Part shown: one piece after another, positions 29,877 through 42,216 of the stretch
How positions within the stretch are numbered: position 1 is the first letter of the stretch
Layout of the letters: each line of letters begins with the position of its first letter
Assembly (NCBI GenBank): GCA_020744425.1
Contig: JAGMUV010000018.1
Location: forward strand, 930,001-994,000
Source of the DNA: Dactylonectria macrodidyma
Lineage: Eukaryota > Ascomycota > Sordariomycetes > Hypocreales > Nectriaceae
Direction: 5' to 3'
Length of the DNA stretch: 64,000 nt
The notes under the pieces: model-generated
Databases searched by the model: none
Told to the model about the DNA's origin: nothing
Seen by the model: only the letters and a program-made list of their open reading frames with translations
Translations under genes and position numbers: made by a program

Positions 29877-32800
29877 CAAAGATCTTCAAAGACTCTAGAA
29901 TTGCTTGTTATATCAGTCTGTATTGTAAGTTTGCAGTTTTTTAGGTAATAGTAGATGTTTCAGTCGACAAGGGCTACAAGAGACAAAGACGGAATAGGAC
30001 CTGCTAGGAGCTGCAAGAGAGGGGCATCGGAATTCTCCATCATTTATGTTTGGCGGTTAAGTGTTCAACCGAAATACCTATAAGCTTAGAAAATAGTTGA
30101 CATATAGTTGTCTCTTTACTGGTGTCCGAGTCACTGAGATGAAACCGTAGGAAGTATGACCCATGAGAAATTAGTTCGTAGCCTATGTCATCAATCGCAT
30201 AACAACTAAGTTTCAACCAGGCAACAAATCCGGCCTCAGTGGTGAGATTACCGGCTTGGATGGACTACGTTGAGCTAGGAGTACATATCAGGACAGCCCC
30301 AAACCATATGCTAAGCAGGGTAACTACCTCGGGTTTGTGGGGGAAGCCGTCGATGAGTTTGTGCATTGACGCTGGAACAGTGTGGAACCGTCATTTACTC
30401 TGTATCCTAAACATTTTTTGTCGATCGTCACCTGCTTCAATGAGCCACAACGCATTTCGTATATATCGAAACAGATACCTAGCTACTGCATATCTACGCT
30501 CGTTTGGCATGTTGCAATATGCTTGCTGACGAATCGATCTACTGAATACAGAACAAGTTCAGGTACCAGGTATGCAATCGGTCTTAGAAAGGTACTACTG
30601 GACGGGGTTGGGATTCATGCGTAGTGGTGAAGTAGAGCCTGGCTTCGAAGCCCGTGTCTCTTGCGTTTTCTGGGGGTCTAATCATCCGCCTTGATTTACT
30701 TGTTTCCTAGACTTTTTGTAGGCATGCAAGCCCCATCGTCGAGGCCGGATTCTGCATGTCTTCCCCCTACTCGCGCCATCAGTCCAATCATAGGTTTGGG
30801 ACAATGATGGGTGGAAAAACATATATTGTGACGAGCCCATACTTGCGGCGAAGTATTTACATCAAATTTCTCAGGTGGTGCACTTCATTGGGCTAGGCAT
30901 GAGTAATGGTCGGTCGGAGTCTCTCAATCAGCATTGCTCGACACTTCGCTATTTGTCACCGAAGAAACGGCTGTTCTTAGAGCCGCAAAGGTTGCAATAA
31001 TTGAAGCAAAGATGAGCTCCGACCTTGAAGATACAATTATTTGAGAGACTAACCGCAGTGGCGCACTCACCGACTATCGTGTCTTTTCATGATAGGTGGG
31101 TACTCGTCCAACCTTCGATTAAGCCATACGAAGTTCGTATGCAGATAGGTCCCCTTTTACTTACTAAGTTCACTTGTCAGGTTGGAAGAATTCAAGGCTT
31201 TGCATTGGATCATCCAAGATAACTATGCAGATTTCCCTATCGAGTTTGAGTTTTTATTATGGCGATGTGCGGAGAACCTAGCAGACCAAGACGGAAAGTC
31301 AGGTGGCCCAACTTGATAGGCTGATTAGATGGAGTTCGGCTCAGACTGTTGACTGCGTTGGCTTTGCAGTTTCAAAAGTCCTCGCATGGTCGCTGCAAAA
31401 GAGCTAAAAACTTAAATCGAGATGCTCGTGCACTCTGCGCTGGGGTCCGGTAAGCACCAAGTTGTAGTCTCGGAAACAACGCACCCTGTGGTACGGCCAT
31501 AGTGGCTGTTGGTGATAAGAGCCTGACACTTTATTTGTGTCAAACTTGAGCTGACACTATGAGGATATAGTGATAGCTGTATTTTTGACGGCAGACGTGT
31601 TTCTTGCAAGATCGCAAATATAAACAAAGCTCGACACTGTATCTTACTGGATTTCTCGTACTCTCTTTTCTGCTAGCCTAGTCTGCTGCCAGTCTACTAT
31701 TATGTCGGGGTTGAGGGTCTCACTAGCTAGAATGAAAGGACCTTTAAATTAGCTAGCTACCTAGGAGCAAAAGGGGAGGGAAAGGAAGGGGGAGGGGGAA
31801 TGGATGACATAGACTAGTACTGAAGGACAGGTCACCTAGGTAATTAGTAGATATACCCAACCCTCATGAACTCCACAGTCCTAAGCGCCAGACTCCTCAG
31901 ACTCACCCCAACGAGGAGGTAGTGTTAGAATGTTTCGAACGTATCGCGATGCAGACGACGATCGGATTCTTTACCTACATAGAACACGGCCCCGTTTCCT
32001 GAAGAATGACCCCGACGCTAAGCTACCGCAATGAAGCAGAGCCTGATATGGAAAAGCAGCGTGAAGACACGTTACCAGTCCCCTGCGCCAACTCCTAAGG
32101 CCAACCCTAGCTGTCTAATCATAAGATAGTCCACAAGCTGGAGTATAGTTATAATTAATAGCATAGTATAAGTTATGAATAACCCCTACAGGAAGTTTCT
32201 CCATTCTCTACATGTATCCGCTCCATTTTTCACGCGGGTGTATAATGATTTTCAAGCCTCTTCCCTTAAGGCTAGCGCTATCAGTGCCATAGCCTTTTGT
32301 GAGTACCAAGAGTTCGCAGGTTAGGATATTGCAATGCTCAGTTCTATTGTCTCTTGTGTATTGGTGCACTCGGCTCTACGGTTGTTGGTCCGAGACGTAG
32401 GATCAGAGCCTTAGTTGAGGCAGCTGTAGTTAGGTGCGGTGTGACAAAGCGCTGAGTATATAACATTAGGAGAAAAGAACTCATTCAGCTCTCTCTTTTA
32501 AGAGATAATACACTACAAAACAAGATTCAGGTCATTTATTAATAAGGCATCCCCACTAGCACCTGTTTCTTCAGCGGAACTCACTCTCCTCCCCTGAATG
32601 TAATTCGACTCAGCGCCTCTTCCTTGCACATACGACCATAGCTCTTAGAAAATACGGGATCCCGTCTGCTCTCCCTTAGTCAAGCTGAGAAGCGGTAGAT
32701 TAGTACTCGGGTCGGTGACGACCGGGGAATCCCTACTGTTGTATGTATTTTTTTTTTTGGCGTACGCCCTCCAGTGTCCATTTCTTATGTATCGCTCCAC

Positions 32801-33070
32801 TAGACCAGAATAGTTTTGAACAAAGTCATCTCACTGTATCTTTTTTTGCCTTCATGCCATAACCTCGCCTTTGCGGGTGCGTACAACTATTTAGATAGTA
32901 CATAAGACTGTACGTGCTAAGTTCCGCAGTTTCCAAACGGACCTGGTGCTGGGCTTGACAACCTCTGCACCTGCGTTGGGACTTGAAACAGACTCGGTTT
33001 ATGCTTGATGATAGAACCAGCTGGTTGGGGCGGACTTCTTAAAAGAAATTCGTCTCTGTGACTCCACTTT
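29877..33070. other. Gene-poor region (3.2 kb)
   Basis: No convincing gene on either strand; frames are short and scattered. A segment at 31923-32522 has features of an old solo LTR (separate entry). A T-run lies at about 32747-32756. Confidence 0.5.
31923..32522. repeat. Possible degraded solo LTR
   Basis: The segment starts TGTTAGAATG and ends CTACAAAACA, giving TGTT...AACA ends as in Ty1/copia LTRs, and has a TATA-like GTATATAAC about 70 bp before its 3' end. No matching 5-bp target duplication flanks it (GGTAG versus AGATT) and no partner copy is in the window, so this is weak. Confidence 0.2.
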
Positions 33071-34842
33071 TCATATCATCACCTCTCTTTCCTTTAGCCT
33101 TACATGAAGGCCCTTCTGCTTGACAAACCAGGCATTATGTAGCTCCCAGGTAGTGTCTGGATTGACAAGCTCAACCTAGAAGAGAAGAAAGAAAGTGTCA
33201 GTCTCTGTAATTTTCGCACCCCCTTGAAGGACTGACCTCAAAAATTCTGAGTATAGTTGGGATAAGCTTGTAAAGTTCCAGCAAGGAAATGTTCTTGCCA
33301 ATACAAGTCCTAGCTCCAGCACCGAAAGAGAATAAGCAATTATTCATCCTGTTTCTCTTTTCTGGGCTCGCTTCGATCCATCGTTCAGGCCGGAATTCTG
33401 CAGCATCATGGCCAAACACCTCGGTATCTCGATGAAGCACCCATGCTGAGCAACCGACGATCATGCCGCCAGGCAGAGAATAGCCTGATATAGTCATACC
33501 CTCTGGAGGAACAATTCTCTCTAGTGTAAGTCCAACGGCAGGGTGACAGCGTAAAGCCTCGTTAATAACCGCGCTGAGGTAGGGTAGCGACCTGACTTCT
33601 TCCCATTGGACAAGGCCGTCATCTCTCGCAAATCTTCCTGCCTTGCTTTGCTCAGAGAGCTCATCAAGTAATTTCTCCATTGTCGAGGGGTGCTTCAAGA
33701 GGAAATAAAATGCAGCTCGCATTGTTATCCCGGTTGTATCGGATCCTGCAAACATGTTTGCAACAGTGAGGGCTAGAACAAGCTGCTCGGTTATGAAATC
33801 AGGGTTCTTAGCCCGAGCTTCCCTAAATCGATTCAAGAAGTCTCTTCTCGAAGTCAGCCCAGATCCCTTGGCCTCACCAAGTTCTTCTTCTCGTTGACGC
33901 TCGGCAATGTGTCCTTTGGCGAAGTCTGCTACTGGTGCACTTGCGTTTAGTAGGCCATGTTTAGCCAACCAGATCTTGGCCGGATTTTTCATAAGTAAGC
34001 GGTCAAGGAAGGGCATTTGACCAGCCTTGCAGTCAAATCCAAGTCAGTATGTTGTCCGTTCAGATTTGAAGCTGGGCCAAGGAGGAAAGGTCACTCACCC
34101 AGGACACATAGTCCAAGAAACGTTCCAAATCTCGGATGATATTCCCAACATCAATGCCTTGTTCCACAAAACCCAGCCTCTTAGAGTATGTCAGCTCTCC
34201 AATGACATCAAACGCATAGTACTGTAACCATGCCCCCAAGTCACAAATACCGTCATCCCCTGGACGATTTGCAAAACGAAGTTTGAGTTGCTTAAGAAAC
34301 TCAGTTGAGGTAGAATCGACGAATGCCTCGAAGGTAACAAGCGTGCTCATAGCGTATGCATTTGATACCGACCGACGCAATTTCGCATGGTATGCTTCAT
34401 TGGCCGTATTGAACATGGTTTCCAGTCTCTTCCCTTTTGCAAGAGCCTGTTGCACTGGGTAGAAGCTCGACTAGATAGGCATGATCAGGCATTTGGTCCA
34501 TAGCAATATTCGGGTATGAATCGATGGAATACATACCTTTGAAAAGCCCGCCCCTGCACTGTAAATAATTTTAATAGCCTCAGGGTCTCCTATGGATACG
34601 GCTCGGGGACCTAAGCGAACAACAGGGCCGTATCGTTGGTGTAATTCGATGTGCACCTCTTGAGCCCGGCGCCCTCGGACGACGAAAAGCCTCCATAAGT
34701 CTGTGAATCCGGCAATCCAGGGTCCGGGTATATTGTTCAACCCTTGTCCGTATTTGTTTACCACGAGACGAAGTAGAACGCCAGCAAGCAGCAGCAATAA
34801 GGCGCTGCTGAAGGATTGAGGTATAAGATACTCAAAGATCAT
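33071..34842 (-). CDS. Cytochrome P450 (523 aa), pisatin-demethylase-like
   Basis: Membrane-anchored monooxygenase of the endoplasmic reticulum. Four exons, introns 33176-33236, 34026-34098 and 34471-34536; 1572 nt. An N-terminal membrane helix (SSALLLLLAGVLLRLVV) is followed by the proline-rich hinge NIPGPW, the I-helix oxygen-activation motif MFAGSDTTG, the ExxR helix (INEALR), the PERF-like RPERW, and the heme loop FSFGAGARTCIGKN with the thiolate ligand at about Cys467. The FGAGARTCIGKNISLLEL wording is typical of the pisatin-demethylase / benzoate-hydroxylase-like clan of fungal P450s, which demethylate or hydroxylate plant phenolics. All key residues are present. Location between FAH-type and reductase genes fits aromatic metabolism. 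Substrate unknown. Confidence 0.92.
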
Positions 34843-35834
34843 GGTTGAGGCAAAATGTTACTGTTTGGTACTTGGAAAATACAGATAGAGCTTTACTGTC
34901 CAGAAAACGCAAGTCATAAGCATCATTTGTATAAGGCGATCGTGTGTTGCCCGATACGACCTCATTATTCCCCCACGAGCAGTCCGCGGAATGGCTACGG
35001 AAACTCCGGTTTTGTTCTTTTACCTTTGTTCGGCTACCTAAAATTACCTGTTGGTTCATGTGGGGCAAGCCAGAAGCGAACCAGAACCCGCCAATCTAAC
35101 AAACTTCCAAGTCAGCAAGCCACAGCAACAGCGGAAACTCCGTTTGGATGCTTTCAGCTTTCCGGGGAACGTTGTGCTTATGTACTCCTAAAAACGAGGT
35201 CGACGAAACTAGGCTAGGCATAGTGGCATTTTCCAAAATTACCGTTGGTAATCAATTTTTTCCCTCGTGGTTGCATGTGAGCAGGCATACTTCTGGTGGG
35301 GAGCGGAGTAAACACTGGTTACTGACCCTCTTCCTACAAGCCAGCTCGATGTGAGAATCTGTTAGAAAATTGAGTACAATGACGTTTAAGAAGATTAGTC
35401 TTGGGCTAATCCCATATGCGGGGGCAAAAAACTGAAATCCAAAGTACTCTCGACATCCGCTTAGCATGTCCGAGCTTCTGGACTTACCCGAGCTAGTCAG
35501 GGCTTCGTTCGGGATGTGTATTTCGAATAGCTACTTCAGGATGATTCTTAAGAGAACAATCTACCTCTTCTCAACTAAAGAGCAATACTAATATCAGAAT
35601 TTCCCTTTTCTCATTTGTTATGCTAGCTTTTGTCGATCTGTCACATTAACTAGAAGCTCTTCCTATTTGGGCGTGAAGATTTGATTGTAGGATGACCTAT
35701 GAAAATGCTGCGGAAGTATCCCAACACTACGAAGCACATTTCAACTCTTCTGAATACCGCATGAATTAGAATGAAACATATAATCCATGGCCTCCCGACG
35801 TTCCAGCCCCTCCCTCCAGATGTCACTAGCCATT
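34843..35834. other. Intergenic
   Basis: P450 promoter and 3' side of the reductase gene. No gene or repeat seen in this 1-kb stretch. Confidence 0.5.
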
Positions 35835-37506
35835 TCAAAGCACATACGTCGCCTTCGGTTCGTCTTTCCCAACACCGTTCTGACCAACACCATTCTGAGC
35901 AATGCCGTCCTGAGCAATACCGTTCTGGTCAATACCTTTTTGACCAATGCCGTTCCGGTCAATACCTTTTTGACCAATGCCGTTCTGCTCCAGGCTGCGC
36001 TCCTTAATGTTTCGGAATGCCTTGCGTCTTCCTCGCCTAATCAGGGCTGCCTCGGCAGGGTTTTGGGCAAGGTAAGCCGGCTTCTCGGACGCTGTGATAC
36101 CAACTCCTATTTCGGAGGGGGGGAGAATCCCCGCGTTCTCGAAGGCGCGGAAGGTCTCAATGTACGTATCGTACGTGGAATCAGACCTCGTCCACCCAAA
36201 CTTGCGTGCCTTAGACACAGAAGACAGGGTTGACCACGCCTTTCCCAAGCCCCAGTCAACGAAGTCCCATGTTCCCCAGCCAAATGCATCAGCAGAACCG
36301 CCATACTTGGCCACCACTTTCTCCCAAATGTGCTTCTTATCCTTTGCCCATTCTGCCATGTGGATATTATTCGCCATTTGCTCGTCCTCGCCGAGTGCAT
36401 CCCATTCGAGTTGTTCTGGGATCTTTAACCATAGCTGTTAGAATGGTGGGTTGTTTCAAATTGAACAAATAAGAGCAGCTCACATCAATACTGAAGTATT
36501 TCCCAAGCCTTGGCCAGAAGTACTTCCAAAGGAAAACGTCACCGTTCGTATGGTTAAAAGCCTCATTCTTCGCATCTTCACTTGTTACGGCCCAGACAGC
36601 CATATCTGCCAGACTAGGAGCATAAGAGCAGTCATCAGCAGTAGAATAGAAGAGCTTATTGCCTGGGAAGATAGGGACTTGTCCCATCTCTCTGCAGCAA
36701 AGCATGTATATGGCTAAAGTCAATGCCATTGACATGCCATTCCCTGGTACGACTGTCAGCTGGGAGCCTAAATGTCTCCATTACAGGCGGAGCGAGCATG
36801 TAGACACAGACCTGCTGGTGTGAACCCAATAATGGCATCAGGCCTGATGATATTCCAGGACCAACCACGCTTGGCCGCTAGGTCAAACATGTAGTCTTCT
36901 TGCTTATAGTAGAAGTTCTCTCCGTGATCTTCGTATCGTGGCATCTCTTCGTGGAGCGGGACCTCTGTCGGACCAAGATGGGCACCATAGTGCTAATAGC
37001 CGGTCAGATCTTGATAACACCCTTGACCCAAGATGAGGCTATGCATACCTTTCCTCCAGTATGCAGGCACACGCGTTGTAGCTTATCAGCAGCAACTATG
37101 TCAATTGCCGTGAGAAAATTGGTGAATAGTGGCACATTGTAATCTCTCAACTTCGAGAAGTCTGCCTCGTGTACATACGAGGCGAAGAACGCGTGAGTCA
37201 CCTCGTGGCAGAGAGGTTTCATAGCCTCAATCAGCTCTTCCACTGGCTTCAAGAAGTCAAGAGGAATGAACTTGACCCGGGCGTCTTGCCAAAATACTTG
37301 CGATACACGTCTCCTCGATGTGATGATGATCTTGGACCTATGTGCTCCATCTTGTCAGCATGGATGGATTGGGATTATCGGACCAGGAGTCGAGATGATA
37401 ACAACCATTCAGACTCTGGGCGGCGAATCAAATGTTCAACAAGAGCATTTCCAGTAATCCCATTAACGCCTGTGACGAAGGCGACTTTTCCGGGAGGTGG
37501 TGCCAT
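35835..37506 (-). CDS. PRISE-type short-chain reductase with repetitive tail (476 aa)
   Basis: NAD(P)H-dependent 1,4-reduction of enones (progesterone 5-beta-reductase/iridoid-synthase-like family). Five exons, introns 36435-36483, 36744-36811, 36993-37048 and 37338-37405; 1431 nt. Rossmann motif FVTGVNGITGNALVEHL at the start, then WSKIIITSRR, VTHAFFASYVHEADF, RVCLHTGGKHYGAH, the WNIIRPDAIIGFTPAG region, FPGNKLFYSTADDCSYAPS, FNHTNGDVFLWKYFWPRLG and TFRAFENAGILPPSE, all in family order. Relatives usually stop near that last block at about 390 residues; here the frame continues for some 80 residues: a basic part (RRGRRKAFRNIKE) and eight pentapeptides of the form N-G-I-x-Q, coded by a 15-bp minisatellite. 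The tail was probably gained by loss of the normal stop. Catalytic part intact. Confidence 0.87.
35868..35987. repeat. 15-bp coding minisatellite, eight units
   Basis: Eight imperfect 15-bp units (type ACCAATGCCGTTCTG on the plus strand) without gaps, coding on the minus strand for pentapeptides such as QNGIG and QKGID. Since the unit length is a multiple of three, copy-number change keeps the frame. Confidence 0.9.
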
Positions 37507-38085
37507 GATTGCGATTGCACTAGGGCTGTCCAAGTCAATGCTCTATTGAATGAACTGACTGATAGACAAATAGCCTTCAACTCTAAAAGCACTTCGGTCA
37601 GCTTTAAGTACAAGAAATCGCTTATCTATGCCTGCTGATAGGTTAGGAAACCGGTCTCGGGAAGCACCGGCAAGAAATTACTTATCGGAACATTGGGCAT
37701 ATTCCGGACTCCAACAACCTAGACGGGGGAAGGACACGGAAACTCCGTGAGCTGCGGCAACAAGGCCGTTTGAAGCTAGCCACCATCGTGCCAATTGTTT
37801 TCTAGACGGAACTTTCACCAGAAAATAGTTCGATGCGTCGCGCCATACTGTATAGCCCGTCTACAAACGACTGAATTCCGCAACGTAGAAACATTTGATG
37901 GTTCCTTCAAATATAAAGTTGGTGTTTCATATTAGAAATAGCGAGACAAAAACGCAGCGCTTATCACAACGCAGGGGAATGACCAGTTGATGAATTTGAG
38001 ATGTCGGCACAGCCTAGCTCATTCACAGAATATGTTGTACCCTTCAATAGAAGGTAAGATTATATTAATGACCCCCAAATACCAC
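37507..38085. other. Intergenic
   Basis: Promoter of the reductase gene and 3' flank of the second Zn2Cys6 regulator. Nothing further seen. Confidence 0.5.
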
Positions 38086-41000
38086 CTAAATCAACGGTTC
38101 GTCCCATTTCACCACGTCAAAATCCATCATCGGCGAGGTACCCCAGATGTTCATAGTGGATAGGTCCACGTCTAGCTCAAGGTCAAGCCCGGCAACACCA
38201 TCCAACCCCAATAAGCTCAGCCCTGCGTCACCAAAATTCCCTTCAGCAACTGAACTGCCCGCTCTATCATTGACTAGACTGGTATCATCCGATAGCATCG
38301 AAAACTCAGCCCCATTGAAATCGAAACCTTCAGCACTGCCAACAATTGCTTCAAAGTTGAGATCCGACATGGCCCAGTCAACCTGTTTGCCATCACTAGG
38401 TCCAGTCTTCCAAGACGTGCCCAAATGTTCGGCCCTCTTTGGGTTTCTGGGCTGTACCGGAATCGGCGTGGCTGTTGCATCGCCATTATAGGAAAATCCA
38501 TTCTGCCATTGATCCTTTCTTGCACCACCGCCTGCATCAATGGACATGCGCTTTAGCTCATTCGAACCAACGGCAGAAGTCCCAGTGCCTTCCAGAATCT
38601 GTAGCGGATCTCGATCCTCCGTGTGAGGTGTAAGCTGATCGCCAACGCCCAAGTCTCGTCGCAATCTTGCAGGACTCTGTCGAGCGTGGCTGTCAGATGG
38701 ATTCATGACTAGGTTTCTCTGGACAATCTGGCTTAGCCTCGAGACCAACCGTATCATCTTCCCAGAGACCCAGTTCCTACGACAGTACATATTTAGAGAC
38801 TGTGTAGAGGCTAGAACCAGGTCGCCGTATCTCCTCTTGAAGCCAGGCATCCTTGAAACCAGACCAAGCATGACCATTGTGCAGCTGGTGACGTAGTGGC
38901 TCAAAGCGAAGCTATGCTTCAGACCATGATCTTTCAAATTTTGATAGGTGCTGAGAATACCTGTAGCTAGGCTTGCACAAGCTGTTGCTTCCTCACATAC
39001 GTCATCCTCGGTGCGATGCACCGCTCTGGAATGAAGTAAAAAAGGCCTTTTGATTAGAAGCCGCAGATATGTACAGGACTATACGGCACTTTTAGCCTAT
39101 CGACCACCACTCATAGTTTGTTTATACATTACTTACTATAAAATGAAGCAAGGTCTGCTTGACTTGCCAGCGGAGGCTCGTACGAAATCTGGCTTCACTG
39201 TCCGGACCGTACCTCAAATTTTTAGGAACTGTGTCCAACAGCTCAGCTAGCAGTGTGTCCAAGTGCTGGACTGTGGCAGACATAGACGTGCCTGAAGTCT
39301 TGACGCCGTACAATATTTGCCAAGCTTTGCCTGCCACACGGGCATACCGGACCATGGCTATGGTGTAGGGAATAGGAGAGGGCGACGAGTCTCTATCAAG
39401 CTCGATTGCAATCTCCTGCTCTAGATCAGCAATGCGTTCTTTTCTTGCCGTAAACCGAGTCATCCACTCGTCGCTGAGGTCAAGCGGCAGTGCCGTGTCA
39501 ACGTTGCTATCCTGGATCAGGTACGGTTTGCCAGACTCAATCGCTATCCGACGATCCAGCATATAGATAACCCACCACGTGCGACAGTACAACTGGTTGT
39601 GAAATGCCGGCATCCTATCCAGGGCGCTTTGGCGGTGCATCCCAATAGTATGCGCGATGGAGACAGTAAGTCCCATGACGTGTGCGGCTTGTTGATTTGC
39701 ATCGAGACGAAATAGGTACAGAACCTGGGCAAGTTCAGCTTATTTTCTTGGCCCAATACTTCATATGGAGCAGCAACTTCACCAGACTTACCCTCACAAT
39801 CAAGACTTGCAATACGAGCAGGGACTTTGCGGTTGCACTACTCGCCTCTGCCGCCCCTTGAAGAAGGCTCATTGCAACATTGTATAAGCCCCAACCAGAT
39901 GAATACACGCCGCTCACATCGGGAATTCTCGGCAAGTTGCAACATCGCCCGACAGCCAGGCAGAGGAAGACCAGCGCCACAGCATTACGTTGGCGCTGAC
40001 GCTTATGCGGATGCTCTGCCGTCTCTGTGGTTGGCCAAACAGAAGAGTTCTCCCACATCTCGTTGAATATTTCCCACACTGTTGGCGGATGGAGAAAGGT
40101 GTATGCGGGGTGAATTTCCTCCATGTAGGCTTGTAGGTCCTGCCGCCATTGCTGCTCGTCCGTATCAACGCGGTGCTGCCTGAGAATATTCTCCAGCCAA
40201 CCCCTCACTCTTCGGGTTGTCGGATGGAGGGACGATCCTGGAGAGGGATACTCTGGAAGTATTCCGGGAGTGTTGGCACGGTCCACGTTGTCGTCCTCGC
40301 CTTCGACGGCAGGGGTCATGGATAGTTCTCCGGCGAATGTTTGACCGTCTGTCTCTTGGGCGTCTTGGAGTTCGGCCGAAGAATATGGGGACTGATCGTC
40401 GACAGGCATGCGACTTTGTGAATGCTCCTGACTTCTGTGCACGACAGAGGATGAGCGCATCAAACGCAACTGACTTTCAAGTGCGGCCAGACGAGCCAGG
40501 ACATCACGGTTGACGGAGCTATGGGATTAAAACGTGAGATGGTTTGCCCGATCGAAACCAATAAGCTAGGTGCAGACTTCTCACCTGTCATTAGAGGCTG
40601 TAGAGTCTTTAGTAGCGCCAGTTTCGTCAGTTTCCAGGTCTTGTCGAGTCGGTGGCCTGCCTCCTCTCCATGTTGGCACGCAGAATCGTTTTTTGGTCAC
40701 GCATTGTGCGCAAGGATCTCCACCCTCACACTGAAGACGGTTCGACAGTTTAGCATCCAAGTTGATGGGCTGAGTTCTGGGCATGATTCGGGCAGACTGA
40801 CCTTGATCTTCCTCTGCTGACATGAAACGCTGCCATGTTTGAGTCAGTCGATGATAATGGGCGCCAGGAGCGGCCAGCAATGGTGCGAGTCTCTCATACC
40901 AAGCTCTAGAAATGTATTTTCCCCTTCTCGCTTTCTTCGTTGGTCGCTCAGAAACGCCTTTCGTAGCATCTACCACCCGTGGCTGGCCCCGCTTGCCGCG

Positions 41001-41141
41001 ATCGTTCTTATCACCATCGTTTGTGCCATTTTGCTGCATGGCAACGGGAGCATCGTGAGGACTTGAGGCGCATTGTTCATTACCATTACCATCACCATCG
41101 CCATCACTGTCAGCATCCCGATCACGAACGTCTGACGGCAT
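38086..41141 (-). CDS. Zn2Cys6 transcription factor (907 aa)
   Basis: Nuclear regulator. Six exons, introns 39079-39136, 39725-39791, 40519-40584, 40731-40801 and 40830-40899; 2724 nt. The zinc cluster is spread over three exons; the middle one (40802-40829) is only 28 nt. Spliced, it reads C81-VS-C84-QQRKIK-C91-EGGDP-C97-AQ-C100-VTKKRF-C107. Before it come an acidic D/G/N-rich stretch coded by a triplet-like repeat and a basic KKARRGK. After it a short coiled-coil linker (VLARLAALESQLRLM) as in dimerising family members, then a fungal_trans domain with GLTVSIAHTIGMHRQ and YCRTWWVIYMLDRR, the diagnostic RR.WW..Y.LD type block, and LRLLIKRPFLLHS. The C-terminus is acidic and serine-rich. Context (P450, PRISE, NmrA) suggests control of local metabolic genes. 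Confidence 0.88.
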
Positions 41142-42216
41142 TGGATTCGAGCTTGGGGTCGAGGATTGGGTGGAAGCCAGAAAGCCCAGAGAAACTGGCA
41201 GCGAGTGGGCCAGCAACAAGTCATTTCGGGGGGACGGCTCGAAACATGCTTGGAGCCCTTGTCCCTCGCTTTGCTAGTCAAGTCTACGTACTACCTAGCT
41301 TACGGTAGTTCATTCGTTGAAACTCCACATTATCGCCAAACCTTGTCCACTTTCCCCGCGATTTGATGTTGAACCGATGGCTAACTAGTGAGGCACTTGG
41401 CAGGGGATTGGCTCAAGGAATGTGAGCCGGACAGGGGTGAGATGGCTTGGCCCTCGGAGCGAGGCAGAAATCAACGGAATGTCCGGACAATGATTGCTGA
41501 CTAGCCCAACCTGCTCCATCACGCGCGCCGACTAAAGCTTTGCAAGCCTTGAAGGGGCAGTCTAGCTTTGATCGCGGATGTGGGGGACCAGGACCTCACA
41601 AGGTAGCCCCACATTTGGAGGAGGGGTTTCTCCCATCAAAGGACTTGAAGCTGATCAGGCGAGCAAACCTATACAGGTCCTATCAACTGATAAGGGGGTA
41701 TTCATCTGTAATTAATGCGTCAATAGCATGTACGATGCAGCAGTTGAAAACTCAAGAACGTGTCAGGTGATGGATTAGAGTTAGTTATATATGCTTTTGA
41801 AACGGTCTGACTTTTTGAGAAGAGTCTTCTGTTCTTCAAAAAATGTCGCTCACGTGTATTAGCGGTAGCAAACTTATAGAAGCATTATTATTGTTTATCA
41901 TTAATCCACGAGACTTTGAAAGGCTGATTCTTATTCATGTCCATTCCTTCACATGGTCCCGGGTAGGTGATTTCATTTCGACCACAGCAAAAGCCGACAT
42001 AGCTTGGTTTGTGCTTGAGAATGAGTCAGCAACCAGGCACCTTGAGAATACTCGAGAGTGAGTCAGCGACTAGGCACTTTGAGAATACTCAAGAATGAGT
42101 CAGCACCAAAATAGTTCAGAATGACATTTAGCAAGTATTGGCTTGACCCTTGATCCTAGACTGCCTACACAAATGACCCTCGCCTCAACTTCATTCATGT
42201 ACTTCACAAGCCGCAT
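41142..42216. other. Intergenic with short tandem repeat
   Basis: Promoter of the second Zn2Cys6 gene and the 3' side of the NmrA-like gene. Apart from a 37-bp repeat near 42.0-42.1 kb I see nothing. Confidence 0.5.
42017..42107. repeat. Tandem repeat, 37-bp unit, about 2.5 copies
   Basis: Units begin GAGAATACTC and contain GAGTCAGC and AGGCACYTT; one full unit at 42044-42080 is flanked by a partial one on each side with a few mismatches. Confidence 0.75.
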
